This document shows positions 60,294 through 64,000 of a stretch of 64,000 nt of DNA, piece by piece. This stretch comes from Chamaea fasciata (taxonomy: Eukaryota > Chordata > Aves > Passeriformes > Sylviidae). How positions within the stretch are numbered: the first letter of the stretch is position 1; each line of letters opens with the position of its first letter. Under the pieces are notes generated by a model that saw only the letters and a program-made list of their open reading frames with translations, did not search any database and was not told where the DNA came from. Where the stretch lies: positions 60,657,576 through 60,721,575 of the forward strand of contig JARCOQ010000002.1 of the NCBI GenBank assembly GCA_029207755.1, read 5' to 3'. Made by a program: the position numbers and the translations under genes.

Positions 60294-60326
<33 letters not shown>
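60294..60326. repeat. Uninterrupted 33-A homopolymer
   Basis: Second long A run within 3 kb. No adjacent retroposon recognised. Confidence 0.9.
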
Positions 60327-60327
<1 letters not shown>

Positions 60328-63161
60328 CAGCTTAAAATAGATGTTGAGTATCACCTAAAATGTGATATCCACAAAATCCATGTAGGTTGGTAGACATAAT
60401 TTTTGAAGTCACAAGTACTTTTAACTTTTAACTGTACTGACTTAAACCTTCATTCTCACACTGAAATTCAAGTCTCATAAGTGGCAAAACTAATATAGAT
60501 ATCTTTAATATGTAGCTACAAATTTTTCTTCTCTGGCATAATAAAAAGTCTAGATGAAATTGCAATTAAGATTAGAATTTTCCTATGAAGCAGAAAAAGG
60601 TTATTCTCTTAAGTCTGGAAATTTAATGATTTTTTCCTTCTCCTAATCTATACAGACATTCTACTATCTATTATTTGTATGATAAATTTTTAAAGTTAGT
60701 GGTTTTCCCTGGAAGATACTTCAAAAGCTGTTATGCAGACCAAAGTCTTGATCTTCCTTGCATGTGGTAGAGAATTTTTTAGGAAGTTCAGAGCCAAAAG
60801 TGAGTTTAAAGTAGCAGGTATAGAACTCTAGAAGTACGCAGTTTTCCAGCAGCAGTATGTATGATAATTATTCAAATTGCCCAAAGATATTTTGTTAGTG
60901 TAATCTGTTTATATATTCCCTCTTTTTAAGATTTACACTGATAAGAGCTTCAGAGATGTGTATAATTATTCTCCATGGAAATAATCATGATAATTAATAT
61001 ACTTACTTGAAAACATGCAAAAATGCATCAAAAAATGCTTCACTAATGTTTCTATCATGATTTTACGTATCAGTAATGTATAACAGGCCTGGTTCTGCCT
61101 ACTTTGAAATCTATGCAAATTTTACCGTTAACTTCAATAGGAAGAACATCAGGTCCAATATGAATATTTGAGTATTACGTTGAAAGTTTAAGTACTGTTT
61201 AGAAGTAAGATAGTACCCTACAATATTTCTAAAGAGGAAAATGGAAGAAAAAAGAGACTACTTAATCTACTTTCTTACTCTAATATTCTCTCTTTCATTG
61301 TTAGAGGTATTGGCCTTTCTTTTTCTTTTGTTTTTACATTAAGCCTTAAAACTATTTTCAGTTTCTGGAAACTTGAAGGTAAATGAACAACAGATTTTTT
61401 CTACTGAGTTAATTTGATGCATTCTTGAAGCTAGAGGAAATGTACTTGCTGAACATCCCAGGCTCAAAACCTAGGCATTTTCTGGGCAGAAAGAAACTTA
61501 AGGACAGGTATATATCAAGACCCTCTGATTTCGAAACTAACATACAGTATGTTACCATTGAATACTCCATAATGTATCACCTTGCTAGACATTTATTTCA
61601 ACGTTTTCTTTCTCTGTTTGGCTTTTTGCTCCACATTTTCTCTGGGGACGGGGCATTTTCCGAATTCAAGAGCTGGCTTCTATTGCTCTTTGTTTATCTG
61701 TCATGCTTGTTTCTTACTAACTTTTTATTAAGTTTTTCTCTCTGTCATGATCTTGTTTCTGGATTTGTCATTTATAGCTTTTCACCTATTACAAACTAAG
61801 GTTGATCATGTATTTCTACGATGTCCTAATGGCTTGGCTGATCTTATATTTTAAATGTAATTTTTCTAACATTTATTGGGAAAAATTAATAATGGAGACA
61901 TTAATGAAATGACTGGATATTTGTTGAAACAAAATAATTGTGGGTTGGTCCTTCTTTCCAACATTGTATTTTTAAAGGAATGCTCAGACCCTGAACACAC
62001 CTTTACAGCTCCAAAAACTCTACTAACATTTGTGTGCATCTACTATGGGAAAAGAACTAAACTCTGCTTTTATTTCAAGGTTTGAGGTAGGGTTTGGATT
62101 ATTGAGTGTTGGGGTTTATTTGTTTAGTTGCTTGATTTTTTTGGGTTTATTTATTTATTTATTTATTTAGGGTTGGGGTTTTGGGTTTGGTTTTATTCTT
62201 GAATAAGCATACAATTACTGAAGTGCATTTCAACTTACAGAGGATATCAAGGAAGATAAGAAAATATTCACTTCTTAAGCAGTGTAATTATCTAGCAGAA
62301 GTCAGTACACTGACTGGTCACATAAATAAATCTACTCTATGTGTGCTGGAGTGTTGAGAAATTCCAAGAGTAATGTTCTCAGTCCCAGCAGAGACACATA
62401 TTTAAAAGCTTGTCTGGTCTTTTTGATCTTTCCTGCTCTCAGACAGATATTCACAAAAGTATGCATGGACACACATTTACTGGGCAACCATATTTATTCT
62501 TTTTCAAAGTAGTGTAGATTTTTCCCTTATGAAGACAAATACTTCCTGGTATTCTGGTAGCAAAGAGCATTTCTGGATTTGTTTTGCACACATGTAATAA
62601 AAATATTATGATAATCTAGAATTTAATAAATGTCTTTTAAAAATCAGAAGTATTCTAAGTTTTTGTAATCAGTGTCTCCATATTTTGATATGAAACCAAG
62701 TCCACAGTTTTATATCGAGGATCATATTTTACAAAAGTTATCAGAAAACTATTTTTCATTATTTATATGGACATGAGCTCTTGAAAGTGACAGCTTTAAC
62801 TTCCTGTATTTGCCAGTTTTGAATGTGATTCGTAGAATAGTCTGCTGTATTTTCAGGGTCAATTTCATGGTCAAAGCAATGATGGAAAATATCAAAACAA
62901 ACCAACAAATTTCAGCAGAAAATAACATGGCACCTCTGTCTTCCTTTAGATGTTGTTATGGTCCCAGTCCCTCAAATCAAATTATGCAGTGGCTACTTAT
63001 GGTACTGCCAGTGTAAAAAGTCTTACCTATTTTTTCTTTATATCTACTGAGTGTTTGGGGAAAATGACTGGGTTTTTTGTTATATATTCTTGCCACACTG
63101 TTTAAACTAATGTAATGTCCTCTGTATTTTAAATAAATACTTACTGCAGATTTTTCCAATG

Positions 63162-63162
<1 letters not shown>
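60327..63162. other. AT-rich stretch, nothing recognised
   Basis: A 124-codon open frame at 61425-61799 (plus) has hydrophobic C-terminal content but no recognisable motif and no coding-like composition. I treat it as chance. A (TTTA)n tract lies at 62142-62170. Confidence 0.45.
62142..62170. repeat. (TTTA)n microsatellite
   Basis: About six TTTA units, followed by GGGTT-type sequence. Confidence 0.88.

Positions 63163-63234
<72 letters not shown>
63163..63234. repeat. (TA)36 microsatellite
   Basis: About 72 bp of uninterrupted TA, self-complementary and able to extrude a cruciform. Confidence 0.95.
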
Positions 63235-63235
<1 letters not shown>

Positions 63236-63770
63236 CATCATGTCGTCAGTGAAAGGGTTTGGCTCTTGAATTACTAAATCTCACAAGGTTTCTTTTACAC
63301 AAAGTAGTAAGCACACAAATTGAATGGTTATCATTCCTCTTGCAAAATTATGGTTGTGCTGTATATTCTTAAGACTTCACTGATAATAAGTAAAAAAAAA
63401 AAAAAAGATCAACCTACTTTATATATATCTATCTCTAATATCTTGATTTCAGCTCTCCCTGGATCACAATCAGGAAACAGCGTTTTGTATCCTCTTTTTG
63501 CTTGTCATCTGTAATAACACCATAGGTAGAATTTTACAAGGAAAAAAAATAAAATGGGAATTGCCAGAGTTGCATATTCACAACTACAATATCATCTATA
63601 AACTTCATTATATCTGGTGTCTAAACCCATTCCATGATAGTTAGTTTGCTCTTTTACTTACACCTAATTTCCTATTTACATGTTTTAAAAATCTTTTTTA
63701 GTTTTCAACCTTTTTTTTTCAATAAATTGGTCCTTAGCTTTTATTTTTCTGTCTTCTTTACTTTTAGATT

Positions 63771-63772
<2 letters not shown>

Positions 63773-63820
<48 letters not shown>

Positions 63821-63840
63821 TGTTTGTTTGTTTGTTTGTT
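63773..63840. repeat. Compound (TA)n(TGTT)n microsatellite
   Basis: About 22 TA units at 63774-63817 followed by about five to six GTTT units. It lies about 540 bp after the (TA)36 tract. Confidence 0.93.
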
Positions 63841-64000
63841 TTGGTTGGGGTTTTTTTTTGTACTGTTTCTATCATCTGTTGCCCCTGTTATTGCAACCTT
63901 GCCTGGAAAGAAGCCAAAAGCACAGAATGTTATCTAATGAGATAGGTGTCAGTTATGAAAAGTTTGTGTGTAAAACCACACGTGGATGTCTGCATTGCTC

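Noticed and set aside
61425..61799. 124-codon open frame on the plus strand
   Set aside because: No recognisable motif, no splice context, AT-rich composition. About the length expected by chance in 64 kb.
1..64000. tRNA, rRNA or snRNA genes
   Set aside because: I looked for conserved boxes of common small RNAs on both strands and saw none. A covariance-model search would be needed to exclude diverged copies.

Overview
The window looks like bird nuclear DNA, probably from a songbird or a relative. I infer this from the repeats. There are several CR1 LINE fragments with typical avian 3' ends, several avian-type LTRs (TG...CA, one sharing its body with a second local copy), a class II (beta/ERVK-like) endogenous retrovirus, and no mammalian-type SINEs. 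The background is AT-rich and dotted with A/T homopolymers and microsatellites. I found no convincing host protein-coding gene, tRNA or rRNA gene. The window is best read as a gene-poor intergenic or intronic tract colonised by retroelements.

Layout. 0.9-3.1 kb is a three-level nest: a CR1 tail is split by an LTR, which is itself split by a 1,475-bp LTR with perfect 11-bp inverted ends. A decayed LTR-like segment with a TATA box lies near 4.7-5.0 kb. At 7.8-8.35 kb, on the minus strand, is a relic whose translation still follows an L1-type LINE reverse transcriptase, an uncommon element for a bird. A solo LTR (9.1-9.7 kb), a CR1 tail (11.9-12.4 kb), an old GC-richer repeat (13.2-14.2 kb) and a minus-strand LTR (17.1-17.5 kb) follow. 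From 17.5 to 32.9 kb I see only AT-rich sequence with simple repeats.

32,885-40,967 holds a nearly full-length provirus in minus orientation. It has two LTRs of about 300 bp, a perfect 6-bp target duplication (AATGGG), a Lys-tRNA-type primer-binding site, a polypurine tract, and recognisable gag, pro, pol and env. Both ribosomal frameshift heptamers of the gag-pro-pol plan are still present (A AAA AAC and G GAT TTT), each directly followed by the upstream stop codon. All four genes are broken by stops or frameshifts, so it is a defective fossil. By hand count the LTRs differ at about 11 positions plus one 2-bp indel, pointing to a fairly recent insertion. Pol is class II while the env transmembrane subunit is of the C-X6-CC type, so the lineage is mosaic.

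To the right lie a long decayed CR1 (41.9-43 kb), a CR1 split by a 701-bp solo LTR with a 4-bp duplication (45.1-46.3 kb), another CR1 tail (46.4-46.9 kb), and a solo LTR with a 5-bp duplication GTAGT (51.0-51.5 kb). From 53 to 59 kb there are several non-repetitive stretches rich in homeodomain- and POU-type motifs that could be conserved non-coding elements. The window ends with long (GGAT)n/(GATA)n and (TA)n microsatellites.
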